A stretch of 64,000 bases of DNA from Pseudomonas vranovensis DSM 16006 (GCF_000425805.1 NZ_KE384458.1:67014-131013), one strand, 5' to 3'. Shown: positions 36,010 to 45,170, counted from the first letter of the stretch. Translations and numbers: made by a program. The notes: generated by a model from the sequence alone, not told the origin.

Positions 36010-36489
36010 TTATTGGCCTGCAAATGCCTTCAGGCCTTCGCCTTCCAGGCGGTAGCGTACCCATTCATCCTGGGGCTGCGCACCCAGTGAGCGGTAGAAC
36101 TGGATCGCTGGCTCGTTCCAGTCCAGTACGCTCCACTCCAGGCGTCCGCAGTCGTTGTCGCAGGCTTCCTGGGCGATATGGCGCAGCAAGGTCTTGCCCG
36201 CGCCACCGCCACGTTGTTCCGGCGTGATGTACAGGTCTTCAAGGTAGATACCGTTGCGCCCCAGCCAGGTCGAGTAGCTGTAGAAGTACACGGCGTAGCC
36301 AATGGCCTGGCCGTCGCGCTCGCAGATCAGGCTCTTGGCCTTGGCGCCGACGTCGAACAGGGTGCGCTCGACATCTTCTACCGAGGCGATCACTTCATGG
36401 CGGGCACGTTCGTAGTCGGCCAGTTCAGTGATGAAGGCAAGGATGCGGGCAGCGTCTTCGCGCCGGGCTGGGCGGATGTGCAGGGGCAT
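36010..36489 (-). CDS. GNAT-family N-acetyltransferase
   Basis: 159 residues with the acetyl-CoA-binding motif (LYITPEQRGGGAGKTLLRHI) and the preceding strand of the GNAT fold (GRNGIYLEDLY). It resembles the spermidine/diamine (SSAT-like) acetyltransferase branch (RPARREDAARILAFITELAD), but the substrate is not proven. It is convergent with the TetR gene and divergent from tam. Confidence 0.88.
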   Translation of the reverse strand: MPLHIRPARREDAARILAFITELADYERARHEVIASVEDVERTLFDVGAKAKSLICERDGQAIGYAVYFYSYSTWLGRNGIYLEDLYITPEQRGGGAGKTLLRHIAQEACDNDCGRLEWSVLDWNEPAIQFYRSLGAQPQDEWVRYRLEGEGLKAFAGQ

Positions 36490-36583
36490 GGCGGGCGTCC
36501 GTTCGAGGTGGGAAAGTGCGTTTATCTTACAAGGAAGGGGCGGGCTACAATCGCATTTCTCACCGATTAACAAGGACCCTGCA

Positions 36584-37348
36584 ATGACCTGGTCAGCCGC
36601 GCAATACAGCACCTTCGAGAACGAACGCACCCGGCCGGTGCGCGACCTGGTGGCAGCACTGCCGCAACGGGCCATTCGCACCGCCATCGACCTTGGTTGT
36701 GGCCCGGGCAATTCGACCCAGGTGCTGGCCAAGCGTTACCCCGAGGCGGCCGTCACGGGGCTGGACAGCTCCAGGGACATGCTCGCTGCCGCCCGCCAGC
36801 GGTTGCAGGGCATTGAGTTCGAGCTGGGTGAAATCGGCACCTGGACAGCCCCTCAGGGCATGGATGTGATCCTGGCCAACGCTTCGTTGCAGTGGCTGCC
36901 CGATCACGCGCTGTTGTATCCGCATCTGGCCAGGCAACTGAGCGAAGGCGGCAGCCTGGCCATCCAGACCCCGGACAACCTCGACGAGCCGGCCCACCGC
37001 CAGGCCCGGGAGATCGCCAGCCGTGGTCCCTGGGCCGACAAGATCGGCGCGATCAAGCACCCGCCACGCCATAGCGCCGCCTTTTACTACGATGTACTCA
37101 GCCCGCACTGTCGCCAGGTGGATGTCTGGCGAACCACCTATTACCACCCGTTGATGGGCGGTGCCCAGGCAGTGGTGGAGTGGTTCAAGGGGTCGGCGCT
37201 GCGGCCTTACCTGGCTGCCTTGGGCGAGCAGGAGCAGGCGGACTTCCTCCAGCTTTACCTGCAGGCCATGCAGCACGACTATCCGGCGGCGGCAGACGGC
37301 AAGGTGCTGCTGCCGTTCCCGCGCTTGTTCATCGTCGCCACGCGCTGA
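36584..37348 (+). CDS. tam: Trans-aconitate 2-methyltransferase
   Basis: 254 residues. SAM-binding motif DLGCGPGNSTQVLAKRYP, and family-specific stretches ASLQWLPDHALLYPHLARQL and VEWFKGSALRPYL. The enzyme methylates trans-aconitate, an inhibitor of the TCA cycle formed from cis-aconitate. ATG follows CAAGGACCCTGCA. Its 3' end overlaps the convergent DUF2784 gene by 20 bases. Confidence 0.9.
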   Translation: MTWSAAQYSTFENERTRPVRDLVAALPQRAIRTAIDLGCGPGNSTQVLAKRYPEAAVTGLDSSRDMLAAARQRLQGIEFELGEIGTWTAPQGMDVILANASLQWLPDHALLYPHLARQLSEGGSLAIQTPDNLDEPAHRQAREIASRGPWADKIGAIKHPPRHSAAFYYDVLSPHCRQVDVWRTTYYHPLMGGAQAVVEWFKGSALRPYLAALGEQEQADFLQLYLQAMQHDYPAAADGKVLLPFPRLFIVATR

Positions 37349-37694
37349 CGAACAGCCACAGGTAGATCACGGCATTGACCAGCACCACCACACCCCCGAG
37401 CACCCACTGGATGCCCGGGGTCAGCCCGGCAGGGTAGATGATCGGCCAGACGTAGTGCTCGACAAAGCCGCCCGCATAACCCGCCATGCCGGCAGCCTGA
37501 CGCAGGTCGTTTTCCCAGTCGGTCAGCGGGCAGGGCAGGTGCAGGAACTCCACGGCGATGCCCCAGCACATGGCCGGCAGGTGCCACCACAGGGCGCCGC
37601 GCCATTTGAGCACCAACAGCCCGCCCAGTAGCACGAAGACAATGAACAGCAGATGCAGCAATACCAATCCATCGGCGCCCAGGCGGTACAGCAT
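37329..37694 (-). CDS. DUF2784 membrane protein
   Basis: 121 residues with about three to four membrane helices. The pattern LLHLLFIVFVLLGGLLVLKW, WHLPAMCWGIAVEF and CPLTDWENDLR, with Glu, Cys and Asn conserved, is that of DUF2784. No function is known. It lies just downstream of preA on the same strand (20-base gap), so it may be transcribed with the pyrimidine genes, though nothing links it to them functionally. Confidence 0.85.
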   Translation of the reverse strand: MLYRLGADGLVLLHLLFIVFVLLGGLLVLKWRGALWWHLPAMCWGIAVEFLHLPCPLTDWENDLRQAAGMAGYAGGFVEHYVWPIIYPAGLTPGIQWVLGGVVVLVNAVIYLWLFVSAWRR

Positions 37695-37714
37695 GGCGGT
37701 TGACTCCTCGCCAG

Positions 37715-38989
37715 TCAGGAGGCTTCGCGATAAGGGTTGCGCGGGTCGTGCAGCCAGTCAAGGAACGGCTTGCCGGTGTCCTGGGGCACCATCTCGATGC
37801 AGTCCTCCACCGGGCAGGTGATCTGGCACAGGTTGCAGCCCACGCACTCGGCGTCGATCACCTCGTAGCGGTGGCTGCCATCGGCCTGCTTGAGGTTGGC
37901 GATGGCCTGGTGCGAGGTGTCTTCGCAGGCTATGTGGCAACGACCACAACCGATACAGGCCTCCTGGTCGATCTTGGCAATCACCTGGTAGTTGATGTCC
38001 AGGTACTTCCAGTCGGTGGTATGGCCCACGGCGCGGCCACTGAAGTCTTGCAGGCTGCGGTAGCCCTGGCTGTCCATCCAGCGCGAGAGTCCGTCCTTCA
38101 TGTCTTCGACGATGCGAAAACCGTTGAGCATGGCGGCAGTGCAGACCTGAACGGAACCGCAGCCCAGGGCGATGAACTCGGCCGCATCCCGCCAGCTGCC
38201 GATACCGCCGATGCCGCTGATGGGCAGGCCGCGGGTGGCTGGGTCGCGGGCAATTTCGGCGACCATGTTCAGGGCAATGGGCTTGACCGCAGAACCGCAG
38301 TAGCCGCCGTGGGTGCTCATGTCACCGACGATGGGCAGGGCGACCATGCGCTCGAGGTCGACGCTGGTGATCGAGTTGATGGTGTTGATCAGCGACACCG
38401 CGTCAGCTCCGCCACGGTGCGCGGCACGGGCCGACTGGCGGATGTCGGTGATGTTGGGGGTGAGCTTGACGATCACCGGCAGCGAGCAGTGCATCTTGCA
38501 CCAGCGGGTGACCTGCTCGACGTATTCCGGCACTTGGCCGACCGCCGCGCCCATGCCGCGCTCGGGCATGCCGTGGGGGCAACCGAAGTTCAGTTCGATG
38601 CCGTCGGCGCCAGTGGCCTCCACCAGCGGCAGGATGGCTTTCCAGGATTCCTCCACGCACGGCACCATCAATGACACGATCAGCGCACGGTCGGGCCAGT
38701 CCTTCTTCACCTGGGTGATTTCCCGCAGGTTGATCTCCAGCGAGCGGTCGGTGATCAGCTCGATGTTGTTGATGCCCATGACCTCGCGGTTGATCCCGTA
38801 GTGGGCCGAGTAGCGCGACGAAACGTTGACGGCGGCCGGGTCTTCGCCGAGGGTTTTCCAGACCACGCCACCCCAGCCGGCCTGGAAGGCGCGGACCACG
38901 TTGTAGGCTTTGTCGGTGGGTGGGGCGGAGGCCAGCCAGAACGGGTTGGGCGCCTTGATACCAGCGAATTCGATTGACAGGTCAGCCAT
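37715..38989 (-). CDS. preA: Dihydropyrimidine dehydrogenase subunit PreA
   Basis: 424 residues. An N-terminal flavin-binding dihydroorotate-dehydrogenase-like barrel (FAGIKAPNPFWLASAPPT, GIELNFGCPHGM) reduces uracil or thymine. The C-terminus carries two 4Fe-4S motifs (CIGCGRCHIACED and CVGCNLCQITCPVEDC). PreT passes electrons from NAD(P)H to it. The start abuts the preT stop directly, so the two subunits are translationally coupled. First step of reductive pyrimidine catabolism. Confidence 0.95.
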   Translation of the reverse strand: MADLSIEFAGIKAPNPFWLASAPPTDKAYNVVRAFQAGWGGVVWKTLGEDPAAVNVSSRYSAHYGINREVMGINNIELITDRSLEINLREITQVKKDWPDRALIVSLMVPCVEESWKAILPLVEATGADGIELNFGCPHGMPERGMGAAVGQVPEYVEQVTRWCKMHCSLPVIVKLTPNITDIRQSARAAHRGGADAVSLINTINSITSVDLERMVALPIVGDMSTHGGYCGSAVKPIALNMVAEIARDPATRGLPISGIGGIGSWRDAAEFIALGCGSVQVCTAAMLNGFRIVEDMKDGLSRWMDSQGYRSLQDFSGRAVGHTTDWKYLDINYQVIAKIDQEACIGCGRCHIACEDTSHQAIANLKQADGSHRYEVIDAECVGCNLCQITCPVEDCIEMVPQDTGKPFLDWLHDPRNPYREAS

Positions 38990-40357
38990 TTAAGCAGCCT
39001 CCACATTGAGCATCAGTTGGGCGTGGATGGCCTCGGCGGCCAGCTTGCCGTGCTGCACGGCCTGGACGGTGAGGTCCTGGCCAAGGTGGGTGCAGTCGCC
39101 GCCGGCATACACCCCGGGCAGGCTGGTGCGCATGTGTTCGTCAACGCGGATGCGATCGCCGTCGCGGGCCAGTGCCTGGGCACAGGTGTCGCTCAGGGCC
39201 TGCTCGTCGAAGGCCTGGCCGATGGCCTTGAAGATTGCATCGGCGGCCAGTTCGAAGGTTTCGCCGGTGGATTGCAGGCGGCCTTCGACCAGCCGTGTGC
39301 GGGCGAAACGCATGCCGCATACCCGGCCCTGATCGTCCAGCAACACCTGTTCGGGCTGGGCCCAGGTGAGCAGGCGCACCTGGTTCTCTTTGGCAATGTG
39401 CTGTTCGTGTTCGGTGGCTCCCATGTCCTCGATGCCGCGGCGGTACACCAGGTTGACGTCGCGCGCGCCCAGGCGGGCCATCTGCACGGCCATGTCGATA
39501 GCGGTGTTGCCGGCACCGAGCACGATGCAGCGGTTGGCCAGGGGCAGGGCGCTGAGGTCGTCGGCCTGGCGCAGTTCCCGGATGTAGTCGGTGGCGGCCA
39601 CCATGCCTGGGGCACTTTCGTCGGCCAGGCCCAACTGGCGGCTGGCATTCAATCCAAGGCCGAGGAACACCGCATCGAACTGTTGCTGCAGTTCGGCCAG
39701 GCTGAGGTTTTGGCCCAGCACCTGATCGTGACGGATCTCGATACCACCGATCTGCAGTACGAAATCCACCTCGCGCTGGGCGAAGTCGTCGACCACCTTG
39801 TACTTGGCAATGCCGTACTCGTTCAGGCCTCCGGCCTTGGGCCGGGCCTCGAAGATCACCACGTCATGGCCGTGCCAGGCCAGGCGATGGGCACAGGACA
39901 AACCGGCAGGCCCGGCGCCGACCACGGCAATACGCTTGCCGGTAGTGGCCGCGCGCTGGAACGGATGTACGGCAAACTCGGCGTGATCCAGGGCATAGCG
40001 CTGCAACTGGCCGATCAGCACCGGGGCACACTCCTGGTGATGGTTACGCACGCAGGCTTGCTGGCAGAGGATTTCGGTCGGGCAGACCCGTGCACAGCTG
40101 CCGCCGAGGATATTGGCCTCGAGAATTTTCTGCGCTGCGCCCTGGACGTTCTCCTGGTGAATGTTGCGGATAAACGAGGGAATGTCGATATCGCTGGGGC
40201 ACGCATTGACGCACGGTGCGTCGTAGCAATACAGGCAGCGCGAGGCTTCCAGGGCGGCCTGGCGGGCGTTGAGCGGTGGCGCCAGGTCGCTGAAGTGCTC
40301 GGCCAGGGTGGCGTTGTCGGCGGTCGGTCGGGGGAGATGGTTGAGGGAATCGATCAC
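38990..40357 (-). CDS. preT: Dihydropyrimidine dehydrogenase subunit PreT
   Basis: 455-residue NAD(P)H-oxidising partner of PreA. N-terminal iron-sulfur cysteines (CLYCYDAPCVNACPSDIDIP and CARVCPTEILCQQACVR) precede an FAD site (IAVVGAGPAGLSCAHRLAWH) and an NAD(P)H site (CIVLGAGNTAIDMAVQMARL), the glutamate-synthase small-subunit-like layout. I start at a GTG (MIDSLNHLPRP) with GAGGAA ahead, because upstream residues are lysine-rich and lack homology. A REP palindrome separates it from hydA. Confidence 0.94.
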   Translation of the reverse strand: MIDSLNHLPRPTADNATLAEHFSDLAPPLNARQAALEASRCLYCYDAPCVNACPSDIDIPSFIRNIHQENVQGAAQKILEANILGGSCARVCPTEILCQQACVRNHHQECAPVLIGQLQRYALDHAEFAVHPFQRAATTGKRIAVVGAGPAGLSCAHRLAWHGHDVVIFEARPKAGGLNEYGIAKYKVVDDFAQREVDFVLQIGGIEIRHDQVLGQNLSLAELQQQFDAVFLGLGLNASRQLGLADESAPGMVAATDYIRELRQADDLSALPLANRCIVLGAGNTAIDMAVQMARLGARDVNLVYRRGIEDMGATEHEQHIAKENQVRLLTWAQPEQVLLDDQGRVCGMRFARTRLVEGRLQSTGETFELAADAIFKAIGQAFDEQALSDTCAQALARDGDRIRVDEHMRTSLPGVYAGGDCTHLGQDLTVQAVQHGKLAAEAIHAQLMLNVEAA

Positions 40358-40385
40358 GGTGGGTTCCTCTTTTTTTATTGTTTTT

Positions 40386-40434
40386 TCGCGGGTCAAGCCC
40401 GCTCCTAGCCGGTAGGAGCGGGCTTGACCCGCGA
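40386..40434. repeat. REP palindrome between hydA and preT
   Basis: TCGCGGGTCAAGCCCGCTCC and GGAGCGGGCTTGACCCGCGA form an almost perfect stem of about 22 bp. It lies within the hydA-preT-preA transcript. On the transcribed strand it is followed by A, not U, so it is not a typical terminator. Confidence 0.9.
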
Positions 40435-40438
40435 TGCA

Positions 40439-41884
40439 TCAACGCTTAACGGCAGTCGGGCGTAAATGCTCGGCTCGCTTGCTCAGCAGGTCGAACACCG
40501 CCGGGTATGCCGGCCGCTCGATATACCTGCCAGCACCGCGCTCGGCGCGCAGGTCGCCATTGGCCCAGACCAGCTTGCCCTGGCTGATGGTGTGGCTGGG
40601 GATGCCACGCACGGTCTTGCCTTCGAAGATGTTGAAGTCCACCTGTTGATGGTGGGTGGCGGCCGAGATGGTCCGGGTGCCCTGCGGGTCCCAGAGCACC
40701 AGGTCGGCATCGGCGCCCACGCGCAGGGCGCCCTTGCGCGGGAACAGGTTGAAGATCTTCGCGGTATTGGTGGAGGTCAGCGCGACAAAATCCTGCATCG
40801 ACAATTTCCCGCTGTTCACCCCTTCATCCCAGAGCACAGCCATGCGGTCTTCGATGCCGGCGGTGCCGTTGGGAATGCGGCTGAAGTCGTCGCGTCCGAC
40901 GGCTTTCTGCTCGGCACAGAAGCAGCAGTGGTCGGTGGCGGTGGTGTGCAGGTTGCCCGATTGCAGGCCGCCCCAGAGCGCTTCTTGGTGGCCGTCCTTG
41001 CGTGGGCGGAAGGGTGGACTCATCACATAGCCGGCTGCGGTCTGCCAGTCGGGATGGCGGTAGACACTGTCGTCCAGCAGCAGGTGCCCGGCCAGTACCT
41101 CGCCGTACACCGGCTGGCCTTTGGCGCGGGCATAGCTGATTTCATCGAGCGCTTCGCGGGTGGACACATGCACCAGGTACACCGGCGTGCCCAGGGTTTC
41201 GGCAATGCGGATGGCGCGGCTGGCCGCCTCGCCCTCCACTTGCGAAGGGCGCGACAGCGGATGCGCCTCGGGCCCGGTAATGCCCTCGGCCAGCAGCTTG
41301 CGTTGCAGGTGATAGACCAACTCGCCGTTCTCGGCATGCACGGTGGGCACCGCGCCCAGTTCCAGGCAGCGCTCGAAGCTGGCGACCAGGGTGTCGTCGG
41401 CGGCCATGATCGCGTTCTTGTAGGCCATGAAGTGCTTGAAGCTGTTGATACCGTGCTGGCTCACCAGTTCGCCCATCTCCTGGCGCACCTGTTCGCTCCA
41501 CCAGGTAATGGCCACGTGAAAGCCGTAGTCGGCGGCCGACTTTTCCGCCCAGCCGCGCCACTGGTGAAAGGCTTCGAGCAGCGATTGCTGCGGGTTGGGG
41601 ATCACAAAGTCGATGATCGAGGTGGTGCCGCCGGCAAGCCCTGCGGCAGTGCCGCTGAAAAAGTCTTCGCTGGCGACCGTACCCATGAAGGGCAATTGCA
41701 TGTGGGTGTGGGGGTCGATGCCGCCTGGCATCAGGTACTGGCCGCTGCCATCGAGCATCTCGCAACCGCTGGGAATGTCGAGGTCGGTGCCGATGGCCTT
41801 GATCACTCCGTCGGCACAGAGCACGTCGGCGCGATAACTTTCCTCATGGGTAATCAGGGTGGCGCCACGAATCAAAAGCGTCAT
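40439..41884 (-). CDS. hydA: Dihydropyrimidinase / D-hydantoinase
   Basis: 481-residue amidohydrolase. Metal ligands in DPHTHMQLPFMG, the carboxylated lysine in SFKHFMAYK, and histidines in VHAENG, VHVSTREA and TTATDHC. It opens the ring of dihydrouracil or dihydrothymine (or 5-substituted hydantoins) to the N-carbamoyl compound. ATG follows GAGGAGCATCTG. It is the first gene of the minus-strand operon that continues with preT and preA. It is divergent from the permease gene across a 345-base control region. Confidence 0.95.
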   Translation of the reverse strand: MTLLIRGATLITHEESYRADVLCADGVIKAIGTDLDIPSGCEMLDGSGQYLMPGGIDPHTHMQLPFMGTVASEDFFSGTAAGLAGGTTSIIDFVIPNPQQSLLEAFHQWRGWAEKSAADYGFHVAITWWSEQVRQEMGELVSQHGINSFKHFMAYKNAIMAADDTLVASFERCLELGAVPTVHAENGELVYHLQRKLLAEGITGPEAHPLSRPSQVEGEAASRAIRIAETLGTPVYLVHVSTREALDEISYARAKGQPVYGEVLAGHLLLDDSVYRHPDWQTAAGYVMSPPFRPRKDGHQEALWGGLQSGNLHTTATDHCCFCAEQKAVGRDDFSRIPNGTAGIEDRMAVLWDEGVNSGKLSMQDFVALTSTNTAKIFNLFPRKGALRVGADADLVLWDPQGTRTISAATHHQQVDFNIFEGKTVRGIPSHTISQGKLVWANGDLRAERGAGRYIERPAYPAVFDLLSKRAEHLRPTAVKR

Positions 41885-41924
41885 CAGATGCTCCTCGCAG
41901 GCTTGACCGGTTGTTGCCGGTTCT

Positions 41925-41959
41925 AGGTTTTGTACTCATCACAGCGTAGGTCAAAACCT
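41925..41959. promoter_or_regulatory. Candidate operator near hydA promoter
   Basis: AGGTTTTG and CAAAACCT are perfect 8-bp inverted arms 19 bases apart, 40 to 75 bases before hydA. TTGACC (41903) and GGTCAA (41949), which resemble RutR half-sites, lie in the same stretch but too far apart for one RutR dimer. Confidence 0.4.
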
Positions 41960-42086
41960 GTCATCGCTGTCAGGAATTGAATCTAGTCGGCGATTCTGGA
42001 TAGGGCAAATAATTTAAAAATAAGCTAATAATCAAGTTAACTAGTTGATTTACATAGATTTAAATGATTTTCGTGTTGGCAGGGAA

Positions 42087-42117
42087 AACGACCAGTGGTC
42101 CTGTCGTTCTTGACAGG
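42087..42117. promoter_or_regulatory. Candidate operator near permease promoter
   Basis: Overlapping palindromes: GACCA-G-TGGTC (like the core of the RutR site TTGACCAnnTGGTCAA, but with a one-base centre), AACGAC..GTCGTT around it, and CCTGTC-N6-GACAGG to its right. Probably a protein-binding site for control of the pyrimidine permease operon. Confidence 0.45.
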
Positions 42118-42229
42118 TTGTGGAAATGGTCAAGATTTCACATGGGCACCCGTGATTGCCCGCAATGCCCGTGCAAGTACTCCAGCCATCGTCACGATGA
42201 GCAAAAAACACAACAACAGTGGAGCGGCC

Positions 42230-43717
42230 ATGCAGCAGACCAGATCGCAAGTGAGCGAGCGCGACGGCTTATATGAACTCGAGGCCGGCAGCGACGTCCT
42301 CGACAGCCCCCGCTATAACCACGACATCGCCCCGACCAAGGTGTACGAGCGCACCTGGAACAAATGGCACATCACCGCGTTGTGGGTCGGCATGTCGATC
42401 TGCGTGCCGACCTACACCCTCGGCGGGGTGCTCACTGCCTACTTCGGGCTGACGGTGGGGGAGGCGTTGCTGGCGATCCTGCTGGCCAACACCGTGGTAC
42501 TGATCCCGCTGACGCTCAACGCCTTTCCAGGCACCAAGTACGGCATTCCCTTCCCGGTGTTGCTGCGCTCCTCATTTGGCATCCTCGGCTCCAATGTGCC
42601 GTGCCTGATCCGCGCCCTGGTGGCCTGCGGCTGGTTCGGTATCCAGACGATGTTCGGCGGGTTGGCCATCCACCTGTTCCTGGGCTCGCTGTCGGCGGAC
42701 TGGAAAGCCCTGGGCGGTACCGGCGAGGTGATCGGCTTCATGCTGTTCTGGTGCCTCAACCTGTGGGTGGTGCTGCGTGGCGCCGAGTCGATCAAGTGGC
42801 TCGAAACCCTGTCGGCGCCGCTGCTGGTGCTGGTCGGCGCCGGCTTGCTGGTGTGGGCATTGCCCAATGTCTCGATCAGCGAGTTGATGGCACAGCCGCC
42901 CAAACGGCCGGAGGGGGCCAGTGTGTATGGCTACTTCTTCGCCGGGCTGACGGCGATGGTGGGGTTCTGGGCTACCCTGTCGTTGAACATTCCCGACTTC
43001 AGCCGCTACGCCAAGAGCCAGAAGGACCAGATTCTGGGGCAGATTCTGGGCCTGCCGCTGACCATGTTCCTGTTCGCCGCCCTGGGTGTGGTGCTCACCG
43101 CCGCCTCCCAAACGCTGGTAGGCGAGACGGTCTCCGACCCGGTCAACCTGATCGGCCACATACAGAGCCCGATGTGGGTGGCGCTGGCCATGGCGCTGAT
43201 CATCATCGCCACGCTGTCGACCAACACCGCCGCGAACATCGTTTCGCCCACCAATGACTTCCAGAACCTGGCTCCCAAGTGGATTGGCCGCACCAAGGCG
43301 GTACTGCTGACTGGCCTTGTCGGTTTGCTCCTGATGGGCCACGAGTTGCTGAAGAAACTTGGCTGGATCGTCAGCGATGTGAGCCTTGAAAGCGTCTATT
43401 CCAACTGGCTGCTGGGTTATTCGAGCCTGCTGGGGCCGATTGCCGGGATCATGGTGGTGGACTACTTCCTGATCCGCAGGCAAACCCTGGACCTGGCCGG
43501 CCTGTACCGCGACGACGTCTACCCGGCCTGGAACGTCGCCGGCTTCATCGCCTTCGGGGTGCCCGTGGTGCTGACCCTGCTGTCGTTGCAAAGCCAGGCG
43601 TTCAGCTGGTTCTACGACTTTGGCTGGTTCACCGGTTCCGCCCTGGGGGGCTTGATCTACTTCGCCCTGGGCACGCTCAAGGCGGCGCGCACGGCCAGTT
43701 TCAAACCCACTGTGTAA
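42230..43717 (+). CDS. NCS1-family pyrimidine/hydantoin permease
   Basis: 495 residues with 12 membrane helices of the nucleobase:cation symporter-1 family, the Mhp1 fold. Family signatures: NKWHITALWVGMSICVPTY, AFPGTKYGIPFPVLLRSSFG and SLNIPDFSRYAKSQKDQ. It should take up uracil, thymine, dihydropyrimidine or hydantoin for the neighbouring enzymes. I start at the ATG of MQQTRSQVSE because GGAG lies five bases ahead; an ATG 33 bases upstream is a possible alternative. The amidase gene follows 43 bases downstream. Confidence 0.92.
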   Translation: MQQTRSQVSERDGLYELEAGSDVLDSPRYNHDIAPTKVYERTWNKWHITALWVGMSICVPTYTLGGVLTAYFGLTVGEALLAILLANTVVLIPLTLNAFPGTKYGIPFPVLLRSSFGILGSNVPCLIRALVACGWFGIQTMFGGLAIHLFLGSLSADWKALGGTGEVIGFMLFWCLNLWVVLRGAESIKWLETLSAPLLVLVGAGLLVWALPNVSISELMAQPPKRPEGASVYGYFFAGLTAMVGFWATLSLNIPDFSRYAKSQKDQILGQILGLPLTMFLFAALGVVLTAASQTLVGETVSDPVNLIGHIQSPMWVALAMALIIIATLSTNTAANIVSPTNDFQNLAPKWIGRTKAVLLTGLVGLLLMGHELLKKLGWIVSDVSLESVYSNWLLGYSSLLGPIAGIMVVDYFLIRRQTLDLAGLYRDDVYPAWNVAGFIAFGVPVVLTLLSLQSQAFSWFYDFGWFTGSALGGLIYFALGTLKAARTASFKPTV

Positions 43718-43760
43718 CGCCCATGGCCCCCAGAGGCCAGGCACCTGATGGAGGTAACCC

Positions 43761-45044
43761 ATGCAAAGCACACAGGACGTCCTGCAATCGAGTTTGCGTC
43801 ATATCAACGGTGAGCGGCTCTGGCAGTCGCTGATGGACCTGGCCCAATTGGGCGCCACGGTCAAGGGCGGCGTGTGCCGCCTGGCGCTGACCGACCTGGA
43901 CCGCCAGGCCCGCGACCTGTTCGTCAAGTGGACCCAGGAGGCGGGCTGTACCGTGAGCATCGACGGCGTGGGCAATATCTTTGCTCGCCGTCCGGGTCGC
44001 AACCCGCAACTGCCGCCGGTGATGACCGGCAGCCACATCGACACCCAGCCCACCGGCGGCAAGTTCGATGGTTGCTTCGGGGTGCTGGCCGGGCTAGAGG
44101 TGATGCGCACGCTCAACGACCTGAAGGTTGAAACCGAGGCACCGCTTGAAGTGGTGGTCTGGACCAACGAGGAGGGCTCGCGCTTTGCGCCGTGCATGAT
44201 GGGGTCCGGGGTGTTTGCCGATAAATTCACCCTGGCCGATACCCTGGCCAAGACCGATGCCGAGGGAATCACGGTCGGTGAAGCGCTCAACGCCATCGGC
44301 TATGCCGGGCCGCGCGCGGTCAGTGGCCATCCGGTGGGGGCGTATTTCGAGGCGCATATCGAACAGGGGCCGATCCTTGAGGACCAGCGCAAGACCATCG
44401 GCGTGGTACTGGGAGCGCTTGGGCAGAAGTGGTTCGACCTGACCCTGCGCGGTGTCGAGGCCCATGCCGGGCCGACCCCGATGCACCTGCGCAAGGACGC
44501 CTTGGTGGGTGCCAGCGCAGTGGTGGCGGCGGTCAACCGCGTGGCCCTGGAACACCAGCCCCATGCCTGTGGCACGGTGGGTTGCCTGCAGGCGTATCCA
44601 GGGTCGCGCAACGTGATTCCGGGCGAGGTGCGCATGACCCTGGACTTCCGCCACCTGGAGCCCGCTCGGCTGGACTCGATGATTGCCCAGGTCAAGGATG
44701 TCATTGCCAGTACCTGCGAACAGCATGGTTTGAGCCACACCCTGACACCGACGGCCGACTTTCCGCCGCTGTATTTCGAGCACGGCTGTGTGGAGGCGGT
44801 ACGCAGTGCGGCGCAGGGGTTGGGGCTGTCGCACATGGATATAGTCAGCGGAGCGGGACATGACGCGATCTTCCTGGCCGAGCTGGGGCCGGCGGGGATG
44901 ATTTTCGTGCCGTGCGAGGGCGGGATCAGCCATAACGAAATCGAGAATGCCGCACCCGAGGACCTGGCCGATGGATGCGCGGTGTTGTTGCGCGCGATGC
45001 TGGCGGCGGCCCAGGCGGTGGCGCGGGGGAGGGAGGCAGCGTAG
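43761..45044 (+). CDS. Beta-ureidopropionase / N-carbamoyl amino acid hydrolase
   Basis: 427-residue zinc amidase of the M20/hydantoinase-carbamoylase family. Metal-binding residues sit in GSHIDTQPTGGKFDG, WTNEEGSRFAP and AHIEQGPIL; a dimerisation insert follows. It should release beta-alanine (or beta-aminoisobutyrate), CO2 and ammonia from the product of HydA, closing the reductive pyrimidine pathway. GGAGGTAACCC precedes the ATG. Specificity for L-carbamoyl amino acids cannot be excluded from sequence. Confidence 0.92.
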   Translation: MQSTQDVLQSSLRHINGERLWQSLMDLAQLGATVKGGVCRLALTDLDRQARDLFVKWTQEAGCTVSIDGVGNIFARRPGRNPQLPPVMTGSHIDTQPTGGKFDGCFGVLAGLEVMRTLNDLKVETEAPLEVVVWTNEEGSRFAPCMMGSGVFADKFTLADTLAKTDAEGITVGEALNAIGYAGPRAVSGHPVGAYFEAHIEQGPILEDQRKTIGVVLGALGQKWFDLTLRGVEAHAGPTPMHLRKDALVGASAVVAAVNRVALEHQPHACGTVGCLQAYPGSRNVIPGEVRMTLDFRHLEPARLDSMIAQVKDVIASTCEQHGLSHTLTPTADFPPLYFEHGCVEAVRSAAQGLGLSHMDIVSGAGHDAIFLAELGPAGMIFVPCEGGISHNEIENAAPEDLADGCAVLLRAMLAAAQAVARGREAA

Positions 45045-45050
45045 CGGTTT

Positions 45051-45095
45051 TTCGCGGGCAAGGGCGCTCCTGCAGGAGCGGCCTTGCCCCGCGAA
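45051..45095. repeat. REP palindrome after the amidase gene
   Basis: TTCGCGGGCAAGG..GCTCCTGCAGGAGC..CCTTGCCCCGCGAA forms a near-perfect hairpin starting seven bases after the amidase stop. It probably doubles as an end signal between this operon and the convergent LysR gene. Confidence 0.85.
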
Positions 45096-45170
45096 CAATC
45101 ACCAATCAAATGTTGTCAGGTTGCGGCTAGGCACTTACGCCTACCGGTGGCTTGCCCTGCGATGGTGATC

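Larger units (their letters stand above)
41885..42229. other. Divergent control region hydA / NCS1 permease
   Basis: 345 bases without a gene. The centre (about 41990-42075) is very A/T-rich against its surroundings. Several inverted repeats flank it. It must hold two back-to-back promoters. A possible in-frame upstream start of the permease gene lies at 42197. Confidence 0.6.

Noticed and set aside
42090..42100. GACCAGTGGTC as a definite RutR binding site
   Set aside because: The centre is one base shorter than the known RutR site and the outer TT/AA bases are missing, so only a candidate operator is listed.
45051..45095. Hairpin after the amidase gene as a small RNA
   Set aside because: It is a standard REP palindrome of the family seen elsewhere in the window, with no promoter before it.
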